A stretch of DNA of 64,000 nt, from NCBI GenBank assembly GCA_947454105.1, contig CANGIP010000002.1, forward strand, positions 1 through 64,000, given 5' to 3'. Source of the stretch: Actinomycetota bacterium (GTDB lineage: Bacteria; Actinomycetota; Acidimicrobiia; Acidimicrobiales; Ilumatobacteraceae). A program made the translations under genes and the position numbers. The notes beneath the pieces were generated by a model that was not told the DNA's origin, did no database searches, and saw nothing but the letters and a program-made list of their open reading frames with translations. Each line of letters begins with the position of its first letter. Within the stretch, counting starts at the first letter, position 1. This document shows, piece by piece, positions 8,324-17,402 of the stretch.

Positions 8324-9571
8324 ATGGGAAACAACGAGCCAGACTTCTCTCTCGATCCAGAACTCGACTTCACCATCACGCTCGGTGGCGGTCGTGGACC
8401 TGCTGGTCATCCAACCCGCGATGACATCAGTTTGTTATCGCCCGATTTCTACGCAAACTTTGACGAACTCACTCAGTGGATGCGCAGAGAAGCACCTTTG
8501 TATTGGGATGACAAAACCGGTATTTGGGGTGCGGCAAGTCACGAACTTGTCTCAATGATGAGCCGCGAGTGGCACACTTTTTCATCTGGTCAGGGATCCC
8601 GCCCAGAAAGTTCTGTGCCATCAATGATCAACTTCGATGCGCCCGAACACACCAAGCGACGTCGGTTGGTTGGCAACGGATTCACTCCTCGTCGCGTCTC
8701 TAATCATGAACCGTTTTTGCGCTCCCGAGTCAATTCGCTCATTGATTCGGTCATTGATAAAGGTTCCTGCGATGTCGTTGCCGATATCGCGACACCGTTG
8801 CCCATGCTCATGATTGGCGAACTGATGGGCCTCCCCGAATCTGATTACGAAAAGCTTCTTCACTGGTCAGACTTATTTGCAACCGGCGGCGAAGAGATTC
8901 GATCTGAAGTTGAACACGCTGTTTTCGCCTGGAATGAATACATCATGGCCAAGGTGCATGAGCGACGTGGTGGAGATGGCGACGACTTAGTGAGCTTGAT
9001 CACTAATGCCGAATGGGAGGGCGAAAAACTTTCTGATATCGACATCATGTTTGAGACCATGCTGGTGCTTGTTGGTGGCGATGAGACAACACGACATGTC
9101 ATCTCTGCAGGAATCGCTGCCTTGCTACAGAATCAAGATCAACTAGAGATGTTAAAGAATGATCTCTCGCTATTACCCAATGCGATTGAAGAGATGTTGC
9201 GTTGGGCTACACCAGTTCGAAACATGAATCGCACTGCTACGCAAGATATTGAGGTCAACGGTTACACGATTCACAAGGGAGACCGCATTCTCTTGTTATA
9301 CCCATCGGCCAATCGCGATGAGAAAGTATTCAACGATCCATTCAAATTTGACATCACCCGCACGCCGAACGATCACGTGGCTTTCGGTGCGTACGGACGG
9401 CATCATTGCCTTGGCGCTCCCCTGGCTCGGCTAGAACTACGCGTTCTTTTCGAAGAGATACTGCGTCGATTCGACACGATGCAACTGGCTACCGACGGAC
9501 CATTGCCATGGCGTCGAGGAAATTTTGTCTTGGGCCTCAACGAGGTGCCGGTGACTTTTACTGCCAAATAA
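8324..9571 (+). CDS. cytochrome P450
   Basis: A 415-residue P450 with I-helix VGGDETTR, ExxR in EEMLRW and haem loop AFGAYGRHHCLG (Cys near 362). In the usual pattern FxxGxxxCxG a Phe lies seven residues before the Cys; here that position is Gly and the Phe is one residue earlier, a mild departure at the haem pocket. It starts 9 nt downstream of the TauD-family gene and is its likely operon partner. The pair may catalyse consecutive oxidations, which is inference from context. No electron-transfer partner is encoded nearby. Confidence 0.92.
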   Translation: MGNNEPDFSLDPELDFTITLGGGRGPAGHPTRDDISLLSPDFYANFDELTQWMRREAPLYWDDKTGIWGAASHELVSMMSREWHTFSSGQGSRPESSVPSMINFDAPEHTKRRRLVGNGFTPRRVSNHEPFLRSRVNSLIDSVIDKGSCDVVADIATPLPMLMIGELMGLPESDYEKLLHWSDLFATGGEEIRSEVEHAVFAWNEYIMAKVHERRGGDGDDLVSLITNAEWEGEKLSDIDIMFETMLVLVGGDETTRHVISAGIAALLQNQDQLEMLKNDLSLLPNAIEEMLRWATPVRNMNRTATQDIEVNGYTIHKGDRILLLYPSANRDEKVFNDPFKFDITRTPNDHVAFGAYGRHHCLGAPLARLELRVLFEEILRRFDTMQLATDGPLPWRRGNFVLGLNEVPVTFTAK

Positions 9572-9583
9572 TTGGCTTCGGCT

Positions 9584-10249
9584 TTAAGCGGTGAATGACT
9601 TACCCATACGGTCGACCTGAATCTTCGTCACGACGGTCATCACTTCGCCACCAGCTTCGCGTGGTACCACAACCGGAATGTCGTCTGACCAAGTCATGGT
9701 GAGGTCATCCCACTTGCGTCCATCGCCGACAATAGTTCCTTCAACGGCGAGACGAGCCCGATGACTCGATGCATCGCCCTTTTGCGGCGAAGCAGTCAAT
9801 TCAAATGTGCAATACATCGAACGATTAATGGCTTGATGATCACCACGGGGCAACGTGCCCATCACAATCGTGTACAACATGCCGGCTTCTTTGTGCACAT
9901 GCTTTTCTTTGAAGTCGGGACGATTTTGCATTTCCATAAACGACACTCGACTGGCGTACTTCACGATGGCCATACGGTCCCACTCGCCCTCAGTACCTTG
10001 AGCAACAATCTCGCCCATGAAGACAACTTGAGCGCCAATCTTGGTCAGAACATCTGACGGGTTGTACAGATTGTCGGCTTCGATCCCCGAGATTCCAGGC
10101 TTGGCAGACTTCTCGGCGCCTTTGACTCCTTCATAACCCGCGACCTCGCGATATTTCATGAAGTTCACCATGTAGATCGGACCGTCGTTCTCAGGTGTGC
10201 GACCAGCAAGGTCGAGGGCGTAATCAAAGTCGATTTTTCCGTAGCGCAT
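9584..10249 (-). CDS. two-part protein with DUF1330-like dimeric alpha/beta barrel
   Basis: This 221-residue protein has an N-terminal half resembling DUF1330-type dimeric alpha/beta-barrel proteins: PIYMVNFMKYRE, then VVFMGEIVAQGTEGEWDRMAIVKYASRVSFMEM. These are ferredoxin-like folds related to stress-response monooxygenases. The C-terminal half (from about residue 115) has no family I recognise and contains beta-rich segments such as YCTFELTASPQKGDAS. No signal peptide or membrane segment is seen. It is convergent with the P450 at 8324 (12-bp gap) and divergent from the DinB-like gene. Function unknown. Confidence 0.65.
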   Translation of the reverse strand: MRYGKIDFDYALDLAGRTPENDGPIYMVNFMKYREVAGYEGVKGAEKSAKPGISGIEADNLYNPSDVLTKIGAQVVFMGEIVAQGTEGEWDRMAIVKYASRVSFMEMQNRPDFKEKHVHKEAGMLYTIVMGTLPRGDHQAINRSMYCTFELTASPQKGDASSHRARLAVEGTIVGDGRKWDDLTMTWSDDIPVVVPREAGGEVMTVVTKIQVDRMGKSFTA

Positions 10250-10349
10250 TTCCTCAACATAGCAACTCCATCATCATCAAGTGGCATTGGGAATGACACA
10301 ACATAAAATTGGGTGCTACGGTGGGAACAGATCGCACTACGGAGGATCA

Positions 10350-10919
10350 ATGTCGAATCAACTCATTCTTGACTCACTACAGCGCCGCATGAAGGCCCTC
10401 TTCAGCTTGTACGACGATGCCATTGACTCAATGGACCTTGAGCACGTCAACCACTTCGAACGTGAAGGCGTCGTCCCTATCGCATTTTGCCTCTTCCACT
10501 ACGCCAATGTGCACGATGCGTCCTTCATGTTGCTCTCGGGTCAACCGCCACTGTGGAACGACGAATGGCAAGCACGAGTAGGTCTCACGATCAACGATCA
10601 TGGCAAGCATCGCACTGTGGACGAAATGGTCCACCAACGCATCGGTGATCTTGACGCATTCGCTGAGTACATGCGTGCGGTGTATGCCCGCACCTCGGCC
10701 TGGCTTGAGCAGCTTGATCCAGCCGAACTCGAACGTGTCGTCATTCCCCGTCCTTTCCCTCCGCAAATCGCAACGACTTTCAGTGCTCGAGTCGCTGGCG
10801 AACAAGGTGTCACCGTGTTAGACGGAGTTGAATGTTGGCTCTATCAACACGGACTACGCCACATGGGCGAAATTGAAATGGCTCGTGGTCTCGTCGGTCT
10901 CGGTGGAATGACCTCGTAA
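10350..10919 (+). CDS. DinB-like four-helix-bundle protein
   Basis: The start is ATG 10350, because a strong GGAGG (10341-10345) precedes it by 4 nt; the reading frame is open further upstream but without such a signal. The 189-residue protein looks like the DinB/MDMPI metalloprotein fold. Histidines that could bind one metal occur in HYANVHD, DEMVHQR and YQHGLRHMGEIEM near the C-terminus. Some DinB proteins are thiol S-transferases that use mycothiol or bacillithiol; the acceptor here is unknown. Confidence 0.7.
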   Translation: MSNQLILDSLQRRMKALFSLYDDAIDSMDLEHVNHFEREGVVPIAFCLFHYANVHDASFMLLSGQPPLWNDEWQARVGLTINDHGKHRTVDEMVHQRIGDLDAFAEYMRAVYARTSAWLEQLDPAELERVVIPRPFPPQIATTFSARVAGEQGVTVLDGVECWLYQHGLRHMGEIEMARGLVGLGGMTS

Positions 10920-10927
10920 ACCATTGA

Positions 10928-12328
10928 CTAGACAAACATGGTGTTCGGGTTCATTAACCCCTGCGGGTCAATCGCACTCTTGATCGCTTTCATCATGTCA
11001 ATTTCAGCTTGAGACCGACTGAGCGATAACCACTTTTTCTTCGCACTTCCAATGCCATGTTCAGCACTAATGCTGCCCTTGAATTCTGCGACAACCTGAA
11101 GCACGATTTCATCCACAGATTCATCGTTGGCGGTTGGGCCTAAAACATTGATATGCATATTGCCATCAGCGGCATGCCCAAAGATATAAACCGACCATTC
11201 AGCATTCGCGTCTGAGACACGCCGGCGAACTGCATTAATGAACAGAGGCAAATCAGATACCGCGACTGTCACATCAAATTTGTGTGGCACTCCAATTGTT
11301 GAAATTGCTGCCGTATGTTCCTCGCGCAAACGCCACAATCTCGTGCGACTTGATTCATTGTCAGCGACAGCGCTTGAGCCGGAAAAGTTTGATTGAACAA
11401 GATGACTTTCAATGTCCGAGGCAAGATCAACGTCGGCTGAGAATTCCAAAAGCAAATAGACCGCAGCTGCAAAAGGAATCGCCACATTAAACGCTTCCGC
11501 GACAAGGTTTGCACCATCGAGAAAAAACATTTCAGCGGCGTCAAGACAATCAAACTGTTGGCGAATTCCACTCACAACGTCAACTACCTCTTGGGAAGAA
11601 TCACATCCCAGCAAAACTGTGGTCCGTTGATTGTGCGATGCAACCAATCGCAGACGAGCTGCGGTCACAATTCCGAGAGTTCCTTCACTGCCACACAATA
11701 AAGATGCGATGTCATAGCCGGTGTTGTCTTTTAACAAACCAGCCATGTGTTCAATCACATCACCATTTGGCAGCACTGCTTCAATGCCGACGATCTGATG
11801 CCGCGTTGAACCGAATCGCAAAACATTGATGCCCCCAGCATTCGTGGCAATCGTTCCGCCGACCGTCGCCGAACCGCGAGCACCAAAATCAACGGCGTAT
11901 CGCAATCCATGACCTTTAGCGGCTTCTTGTACCTGTTCAATAAGAACACCGGCACCGACAGAAATCTGCTGACTGGAAGTATCAACATCACCGATCCAAT
12001 TGAGTCGTCGAGTTGAGAGAATAATGTGTCCATCATCTGCCAAAGTTCCTCCGACCAAACCGGTGTTGCCACCTTGGGGAACCACTGCCACATTATGTTG
12101 CGAACACAAATGCATGATTCGGGCCACTTCGTTGGTGTTCGCTGGTCGCACGACGACTGACGGAGAGCCGATAAACCGACCCGTCCAATCTGTGCCGTAG
12201 CCACCAAGATCATCAGTCAAGACATGAGCAGCGCCAACCACTTGTTGAAGAGAATTGACGAAGTCTGCGCTCAGTACCTTCTCATGACCAATCACGTCAT
12301 CAAGGTACCGCGAATTACCTCTTTCCAA
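10928..12328 (-). CDS. FAD-linked oxidase (GlcD / D-2-hydroxyacid dehydrogenase family)
   Basis: This 466-residue protein has an N-terminal PCMH-type FAD-binding domain (VVPQGGNTGLVGGT, then GATVGGTIATNAGG-like sequence) and a C-terminal FAD-linked oxidase domain ending SAEHGIGSAKKKWL...MNPNTMF. The family oxidises glycolate, D-lactate or D-2-hydroxyglutarate and passes electrons to the quinone pool or an electron-transfer flavoprotein. The first start is TTG 12328; a GTG at 12295 would shorten the protein by 11 residues and is also possible. It is divergent from a phosphotransferase gene 43 bp away. Confidence 0.85.
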   Translation of the reverse strand: MERGNSRYLDDVIGHEKVLSADFVNSLQQVVGAAHVLTDDLGGYGTDWTGRFIGSPSVVVRPANTNEVARIMHLCSQHNVAVVPQGGNTGLVGGTLADDGHIILSTRRLNWIGDVDTSSQQISVGAGVLIEQVQEAAKGHGLRYAVDFGARGSATVGGTIATNAGGINVLRFGSTRHQIVGIEAVLPNGDVIEHMAGLLKDNTGYDIASLLCGSEGTLGIVTAARLRLVASHNQRTTVLLGCDSSQEVVDVVSGIRQQFDCLDAAEMFFLDGANLVAEAFNVAIPFAAAVYLLLEFSADVDLASDIESHLVQSNFSGSSAVADNESSRTRLWRLREEHTAAISTIGVPHKFDVTVAVSDLPLFINAVRRRVSDANAEWSVYIFGHAADGNMHINVLGPTANDESVDEIVLQVVAEFKGSISAEHGIGSAKKKWLSLSRSQAEIDMMKAIKSAIDPQGLMNPNTMFV

Positions 12329-12371
12329 GCCAATCGCAACGACCTATGCTCACCCAAGGGGAGGTGACGCC

Positions 12372-13421
12372 ATGGGGGGCACACCGACAGTTTTAAGTGA
12401 CATTTCCGCTGAATGGTTAAGCGAGGTTCTCAAAACTCGAGTCACCGGATTCACACTTCAAGTCATCGGAGCTGGTGAAGGATTTATGGGCCAACTTGCC
12501 CGTGTGTCACTTGTTGGCGACAACGTCCCAGCAAGCGTCATCGTCAAATTCCCGACGTCCGACCCTGGTGGTCAAGTGATGGGCGAAATGATGGGTGTCT
12601 GGAATCGTGAACATCGCTTCTACACCGAAGTCGCTTCTCAGATTCAAGGAATCAAACTTGCGCGTTGCCTGCACAGTTCGGTTGATCCTTACGCCCTCGT
12701 GCTTGAAGACCTCAGTCCGGCACACTCGGGTGATCAAGTTGCTGGACCCACTGCCGATCAGGCTCGCACGGCAATTGATGTCGCTGCCACATTACATAGT
12801 GCATGGTTCGATAAGCCCGAACTGCAAACTCTTGATTGGATGCCCAGCATCAGCGACCCGATGACTGCAACAGTTGGAACGCTCTTCCCAATTGGTTGGC
12901 CGATGTTTCTTGAGCGATATCAAGATTCGTTGCCACCGCGTGTACTCAAATGGTGTGAAACTTTTGCGCCGATGATCGAAACATGGATGCAGAAGTATTT
13001 CGATTGGCCATGCACGCTTACTCATGGAGACTTTCGCCTAGACAACATGTTTTTCCATGACGATGGCACGATGACTCTCATCGACTGGCAGTTGTCGATG
13101 CGTTCGCCGAGTACCACTGATCTCGTCTACTTCTTGGGCACAAACATGACGACTGAGATGCGCCGCTCAATGCAGGATGAACTCATCCACCGTTATTGCG
13201 ACAGGATGCGAGCTGGTGGTGTGCCCGATCAATGGGCCGACTACGACACCATCATGCAGGGCTATGCCGAAGGCGTGTTGTTCTATTGCACATCATTTGC
13301 TGCCAGCATTCTTTCACTTGACACCGCCAATGAACGCGGCGCGGCGTTGATGGACTCGCTAGTCCGCCGAGCATTCTCAGCAGCCGACGATCTAGACGCC
13401 GGTATACGCCTCGGAATTTGA
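12372..13421 (+). CDS. APH/CHK-family phosphotransferase-like protein
   Basis: A 349-residue kinase-fold protein. The catalytic loop THGDFRLDNMFF and the following LIDWQLSMRSPSTTDLVYFLG correspond to the HxD and metal-binding Asp motifs of aminoglycoside/ecdysteroid-kinase-like phosphotransferases (APH, CHK). GGGGAGGTGA lies just before ATG 12372. Actinobacterial members often occur in lipid, steroid or xenobiotic catabolic clusters; the acceptor alcohol is usually unknown. A related gene lies at 55353-56447 (SHTDFRADNFLF). Confidence 0.8.
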   Translation: MGGTPTVLSDISAEWLSEVLKTRVTGFTLQVIGAGEGFMGQLARVSLVGDNVPASVIVKFPTSDPGGQVMGEMMGVWNREHRFYTEVASQIQGIKLARCLHSSVDPYALVLEDLSPAHSGDQVAGPTADQARTAIDVAATLHSAWFDKPELQTLDWMPSISDPMTATVGTLFPIGWPMFLERYQDSLPPRVLKWCETFAPMIETWMQKYFDWPCTLTHGDFRLDNMFFHDDGTMTLIDWQLSMRSPSTTDLVYFLGTNMTTEMRRSMQDELIHRYCDRMRAGGVPDQWADYDTIMQGYAEGVLFYCTSFAASILSLDTANERGAALMDSLVRRAFSAADDLDAGIRLGI

Positions 13422-13435
13422 GGCTTGACGCTTGG

Positions 13436-14140
13436 CTAAACCTGGCGAATCCACGAAACGTCCACGGGTTGACGGCCTTCGTTGATTCCTCGCCGTTCAA
13501 AGACCGTTTCGATACGCCAATCGGGACGCGAAAACTCTGGCTCATCAAATGACTCATTTGCTGCGACAACAGAAACTGACTTACGCCAATAATCCTCAAT
13601 GTCAGTCGCCAATCGTAAGACTCCTCCCACTTTGAGGACGCGAGCGCATTCACGAACAACATCGGGTCGCAACAAACGGCGACGTTGCTCTCGGGGCTTC
13701 GGCCATGGGTCTGGGAAGAAGACCCAAATTTCAGTCAATGACGCGTCTGCGAATCGTTTCAGCAAAACCAGAACATCACCTTCAACGACACGAGTGTTCT
13801 CTAATGAATGACTTTCAATACCTTGCAAAACATTGGCGATACCGCGTGTATGAATATCGATCGCAATGAGATTGTGATCAAGATGCTTTGGCCCAAATGA
13901 CACCGCTAGGTCTCCCCGACCACATCCAATTTCTAAACACACCGGATTGTTGTTACCGAATACTTCAGGCAGATCAAGTGTCGGGCCATGTTCTGCGATG
14001 CTCCAGTCATCCTTGAGACGTTCGTACACCTTCGACAGCTCTGGACCGAGTTTGCGTCGACGTGGACGAAAGGTCCGTACTAGTCGGTTCTCTGAATCTC
14101 CACGTAACACGGCGCTGACGGTAACGCCGATTAACCTCAA
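13436..14140 (-). CDS. trmB: tRNA (guanine46-N7)-methyltransferase TrmB
   Basis: TrmB methylates G46 in the tRNA variable loop with S-adenosylmethionine. The 234-residue protein has the SAM-binding motif CLEIGCGRGDLAVSFG, the acidic second motif AIDIHTRGIAN, and the signature VFFPDPWPKPREQRRRLL. The frame opens at TTG 14140; GTG 14110 is an alternative start 10 codons in and closer to the first conserved residues. It is convergent with the phosphotransferase gene (14-bp gap). Confidence 0.93.
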   Translation of the reverse strand: MRLIGVTVSAVLRGDSENRLVRTFRPRRRKLGPELSKVYERLKDDWSIAEHGPTLDLPEVFGNNNPVCLEIGCGRGDLAVSFGPKHLDHNLIAIDIHTRGIANVLQGIESHSLENTRVVEGDVLVLLKRFADASLTEIWVFFPDPWPKPREQRRRLLRPDVVRECARVLKVGGVLRLATDIEDYWRKSVSVVAANESFDEPEFSRPDWRIETVFERRGINEGRQPVDVSWIRQV

Positions 14141-14177
14141 CTTGACGTGATCAGTTTGAGCATTTTCGGAGCCTGTT

Positions 14178-14597
14178 GTGACAATTCAAATGCAAGTAGT
14201 TCTCGCCGATTACGCGGTGACCCACGACGGCAAGGTCATGATGGCAGGTGCCGGCTGGAGTCAAGTGGGATCTGGACCATTTGCGAGCGCTTTGGCTTTC
14301 ATCGTCAAGGTTCCGTGGGATATGGCCAACCAGCAGATTGCCATTCACGCCGAACTTGTTGATGAAGATGGCCGACCAGTACTGGTCAATCAAGCCCCGC
14401 TAGCGCTCGATATCGGTTTCAGCGTCGGTCGACCTGACGGTTTACGACCTGGCAGCGATATTGACCAGAACCTGGCAGTTCAGATTCCGCCGATCGCTCT
14501 TGCCCCAGGGCGCAGTTACGAATGGCGCATTTCAGTTGACGGCGAACATCGCCAAGATTGGAATCGAGGCTTTTACGTGCGCGCCCCAAAGGTTTAG
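14178..14597 (+). CDS. conserved hypothetical protein (DUF6941-like beta protein)
   Basis: A 139-residue soluble protein starting at GTG 14178. It reads as a single beta-rich domain (MQVVLADYAVTHDGKVMMAGAGW at the start, RSYEWRISVDGEHRQDW near the end). The pattern of an opening LADYA, a central AELVDEDG and a closing Y.WRI.VDG resembles actinobacterial proteins of unknown function, possibly DUF6941. No catalytic residues are apparent. A good hairpin terminator follows its stop. Confidence 0.6.
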   Translation: MTIQMQVVLADYAVTHDGKVMMAGAGWSQVGSGPFASALAFIVKVPWDMANQQIAIHAELVDEDGRPVLVNQAPLALDIGFSVGRPDGLRPGSDIDQNLAVQIPPIALAPGRSYEWRISVDGEHRQDWNRGFYVRAPKV

Positions 14598-14612
14598 CGG
14601 CCTGAGAAACGC

Positions 14613-14642
14613 AAAAGGCCCGACCGTAAGGTCGGACCTTTT
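14613..14642. terminator. bidirectional hairpin terminator
   Basis: A 13-nt stem (AAAAGGCCCGACC with GGTCGGACCTTTT, one C/A mismatch) closes a GTAA loop. The A4 and T4 tracts at its feet let it work in both directions. It serves the gene ending at 14597 on the plus strand and tRNA-Gly on the minus strand. Confidence 0.85.
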
Positions 14643-14646
14643 GTAC

Positions 14647-14722
14647 TGGAGCGGATGACGAGATTCGAACTCGCGACCCTCACCTTGGCAAGGTGATGCT
14701 CTACCAACTGAGCCACATCCGC
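14647..14722 (-). tRNA. tRNA-Gly (GCC)
   Basis: The minus strand forms a full cloverleaf. The acceptor stem is GCGGATG/CATCCGC, the anticodon loop is TTGCCAA (anticodon GCC), and the T arm holds GAGTTCGAATCTC. The discriminator is U and the 3' CCA is encoded (14647-14649), unlike the tRNA-Cys gene in this window. Confidence 0.95.
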
Positions 14723-14765
14723 AGGGTGCATGAAGTTTACCTGCCGTTTCGCCACCGACAACCCG

Positions 14766-15674
14766 TTAGGAAACAGGTTCGGGAGCTTGCACAGAACCGC
14801 GACGATCCCACACGCTCCCCGCCAAACCGGCGATGACCATGAAGGCCCCAATGATCTGCACGAGGCCCAGATGCTGGTCATAGATCAGCCAGCCGCCCAA
14901 AACTGACACCACGGGACTACCGAGCGTCAACAATGAAGTCGTGGTCACTGGCAAATGCCGACTCGCCCACGAAATGAGACCATGACCGACCCAACCCGGT
15001 CCGACCACCATGGCCAAGAGAAGGACCCAATCTCGTCCATTCACTTTCCACGTGTCATCGCCCAAGATCAGGCACACGGGTGTAATCAAAACAGCACCCA
15101 CCATAAAGACACCAGCCAAGAACGACCACCCATCGATCCCCTCGTTGCGACGCCGTTTCAAGATCATGAAGTACACCGTGAAACTCGTGACGTTGATCGC
15201 TGCCCAGAGATCACCATGAAGTGACGCTCCATCCGTACTTGATCCAGCCAAAATCACCATGGCTAAACCGGCAAAAGCAACAAGTGCGAAAGGCAATCGC
15301 TTGAGGTCGCTGCGTTCACCCACCAGACGATTGAGTCCGAGCAAAATCAACGCCGGTGTCAGAGCACCAATCAAAGTTGCATTGGCAATCGACGTGGCAC
15401 GCACCGCCATGAAGCCCATCACCATCGATGCTCCAAAGAAGCATCCAGGAACGAAACAAGCCTTCAATGATTTCCACGTGACCCCATTGCCCCACCAGCG
15501 ACTCGCCAAATACATCGCTGGAGCACCAAGCCACATACGAAACAATGCTGTGGTGTAACCACCAACGCTCATGCTTCGGACCATGAGCGGTCCGATGCCC
15601 CAAGCGAGAACCGCTAAGAGAACAGCGGGGACCGCGACCTCAGCACGATTGTCATCGCCACTCGGCGAATTCAC
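14766..15674 (-). CDS. EamA/DMT-family transporter
   Basis: A 302-residue integral membrane protein with about ten hydrophobic segments arranged as two EamA repeats (first from AVPAVLLAVLAWGIGPLMVRS, second from LWAAINVTSFTVYFMIL). DMT-superfamily EamA proteins export or import small metabolites; the substrate cannot be predicted. Its ATG overlaps the stop of the small upstream gene by 4 bp, so the two are translationally coupled. Confidence 0.85.
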   Translation of the reverse strand: MNSPSGDDNRAEVAVPAVLLAVLAWGIGPLMVRSMSVGGYTTALFRMWLGAPAMYLASRWWGNGVTWKSLKACFVPGCFFGASMVMGFMAVRATSIANATLIGALTPALILLGLNRLVGERSDLKRLPFALVAFAGLAMVILAGSSTDGASLHGDLWAAINVTSFTVYFMILKRRRNEGIDGWSFLAGVFMVGAVLITPVCLILGDDTWKVNGRDWVLLLAMVVGPGWVGHGLISWASRHLPVTTTSLLTLGSPVVSVLGGWLIYDQHLGLVQIIGAFMVIAGLAGSVWDRRGSVQAPEPVS

Positions 15675-15898
15675 GAGTTTGGAGTCGCCGGGCGAAGATC
15701 AACTGTGAAAGTCAAAATTCCATCAACAAGACTGGGAGTCGATCCAGCGATTAGGGCAAAATCTTGAAAGTCGTTGTTGGCCTGTTCAATGAAGCGTTGA
15801 CGCTCTTCACCCGCGACTGGGGGCAATGGCCGCTGCTTCACGGCAGCGGCACGCGCTCCGAATCGAGCAATCATTTCTTCAAGGTTGAGTTCTGCCAT
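15671..15898 (-). CDS. small hypothetical protein coupled to EamA transporter
   Basis: A 75-residue soluble protein, charged and helical at the N-terminus (MAELNLEEMIARFGARAAAVKQRPLPPVAGEERQ) with a beta-like C-terminus (LVDGILTFTVDLRP). It overlaps the EamA start by 4 bp (ATGA). No family is recognised. Confidence 0.6.
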   Translation of the reverse strand: MAELNLEEMIARFGARAAAVKQRPLPPVAGEERQRFIEQANNDFQDFALIAGSTPSLVDGILTFTVDLRPATPNS

Positions 15899-15945
15899 AG
15901 AGACAAATTTAGTCTCAGTCGTCAGCCAAGAATGAACATGGCAGT

Positions 15946-16503
15946 TTAAAAACCTAGCAATGGGTCGATTGAAACTGGACCCTTCTTGGGCTGCTCGTTC
16001 AAAACCTCTTCAACAACTTCGATTTCAACTTCTAGATCTTGATCAAAAATTTCTTGCTGGCGAACCTTTTCTTCTGGCAACGACCAATCGTCAACATCGG
16101 GCCACTCATCGTCGTCCCAATCAATGTCGTTGTTCGCGACTTCTTGAACCAATTCCGTCACGACTTCTTGTGGTTCGTCTTCAAGGACGATCGGAGGTTG
16201 CATGACTGGAAGTGCTTCAATCTTTAGCGGCGAAACAAGCGAAGGTCGCAATTGATCAAGTCGGTGACGTTGTTCAATTAATTCAAGTTCTGCGAACTTA
16301 CGAGAACTCATTTCAACGAGTGGTCCAAGGGCCTCAGGGTCGGGTTTGGTCTTACGCCAAAACCAGACATTCAGGACCCCTAATCCAATTCCGAAGACGA
16401 TCAATGAAAGTGTCACCAGAAAGACGATTCGTGTACTGCCAGCATCGTTCACCGTCGTGGTATCGAGACCAAGTGTTGAGGCGAGATGAACAGCAAACAT
16501 CAC
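15946..16503 (-). CDS. single-pass membrane protein with acidic tail
   Basis: This 185-residue protein has one strong membrane segment near residues 27-50 (RIVFLVTLSLIVFGIGLGVL), a short basic stop-transfer stretch (RKTKPDP), a helical region and a very acidic tail (NNDIDWDDDEWPDVDDW, then EVEIEVVEEVLNEQ). It is probably anchored with the acidic tail in the cytoplasm. No enzymatic motif or known family was recognised. Confidence 0.6.
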   Translation of the reverse strand: MMFAVHLASTLGLDTTTVNDAGSTRIVFLVTLSLIVFGIGLGVLNVWFWRKTKPDPEALGPLVEMSSRKFAELELIEQRHRLDQLRPSLVSPLKIEALPVMQPPIVLEDEPQEVVTELVQEVANNDIDWDDDEWPDVDDWSLPEEKVRQQEIFDQDLEVEIEVVEEVLNEQPKKGPVSIDPLLGF

Positions 16504-16571
16504 TCATAGTCTGTCTGAAAAAGTACCTGAACCCACGGCATGTGCGGCAAGATCTCAATTCTTGCGCAAGA

Positions 16572-17336
16572 TCACTTCTGGTGACGAGGACACCAATACG
16601 TCGTTCGGCCAGCGATCGTGCCTCGAGATAACTCCCGACCGTCGTATGGGCAGCGTGAGCCAGGTACCCGTAATTCGGCAGCCAAATCACCCATGTGACT
16701 GCCTCCTCGCTCGAGAAGTTCGGGAAGAACTTCGTCAATCGCCTTGAAAATTGTGCGAATTCTTGGCCCCGTCAAAGTGGAAATATCACGCCGAGGATCA
16801 ATCGCGCTTCGACTCAGTATCTCGTCGACCAACATATTACCTAAACCCGCGACAACATTTTGGTTCAACAAAACTCCTTTGATGGACCCTTTTGAAGGAA
16901 GTCTCGGTTGCACTTGATCAAAAAGACCATGAGAGAAAGCGTCGGGTCCGAGTCCACTCGTTGTCCGAGACATACCAACACGGGAAAACCTTCGGGGGTC
17001 GGTGATCGCCAAAAACCCGTCCTCGAAATCTATTTGAAAACGAATCCAACGATCGTTTGAAGACGCACCGTATACAAGTTCGTCGATGGGCGACCGTCCA
17101 TCAACAATGACGCGACCCGCCATTCCGAAATGCAAATCGATCGACCCATCATCAAAATGAATTGTCATCAACTTGCCCAAACGGCTGACCACGTCCACTC
17201 GCGAACCGACCAGTGACTGAATCTGCAGCCCGTCCTTCACAACGATTGCATCATTGGTCTGGAAAGACCGCACCCGTCGTCCGATGACAAGTTCTGCTGC
17301 CCGACGGTACATCTCAACTTCAAGGATCTCGGGCAC
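16572..17336 (-). CDS. Fpg/Nei-family DNA glycosylase/AP lyase
   Basis: The start is GTG 17336, not the ATG two codons upstream, because Fpg/Nei enzymes need the N-terminal sequence (M)PE: the catalytic amine is Pro and the next residue is the catalytic Glu. From GTG the protein reads (M)PEILEVEMYRR. The H2TH region is present (NQNVVAGLGNMLVDEILSRSAI), as is the beta-clamp HFGMAG. The C-terminal zinc finger is altered: the usual CxxC...CxxC is CPYD...CPRH, so two ligands would be Asp and His or the metal may be lost. It is an oxidised-base excision repair enzyme; the preferred lesion is uncertain. Confidence 0.88.
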   Translation of the reverse strand: MPEILEVEMYRRAAELVIGRRVRSFQTNDAIVVKDGLQIQSLVGSRVDVVSRLGKLMTIHFDDGSIDLHFGMAGRVIVDGRSPIDELVYGASSNDRWIRFQIDFEDGFLAITDPRRFSRVGMSRTTSGLGPDAFSHGLFDQVQPRLPSKGSIKGVLLNQNVVAGLGNMLVDEILSRSAIDPRRDISTLTGPRIRTIFKAIDEVLPELLERGGSHMGDLAAELRVPGSRCPYDGRELSRGTIAGRTTYWCPRHQK

Positions 17337-17402
17337 CCACATAGTTTGGCGGATCTCGGCTCATAGGGCGATATTGGTTCAACAAGATGCAAGACTTCAC
17401 TT

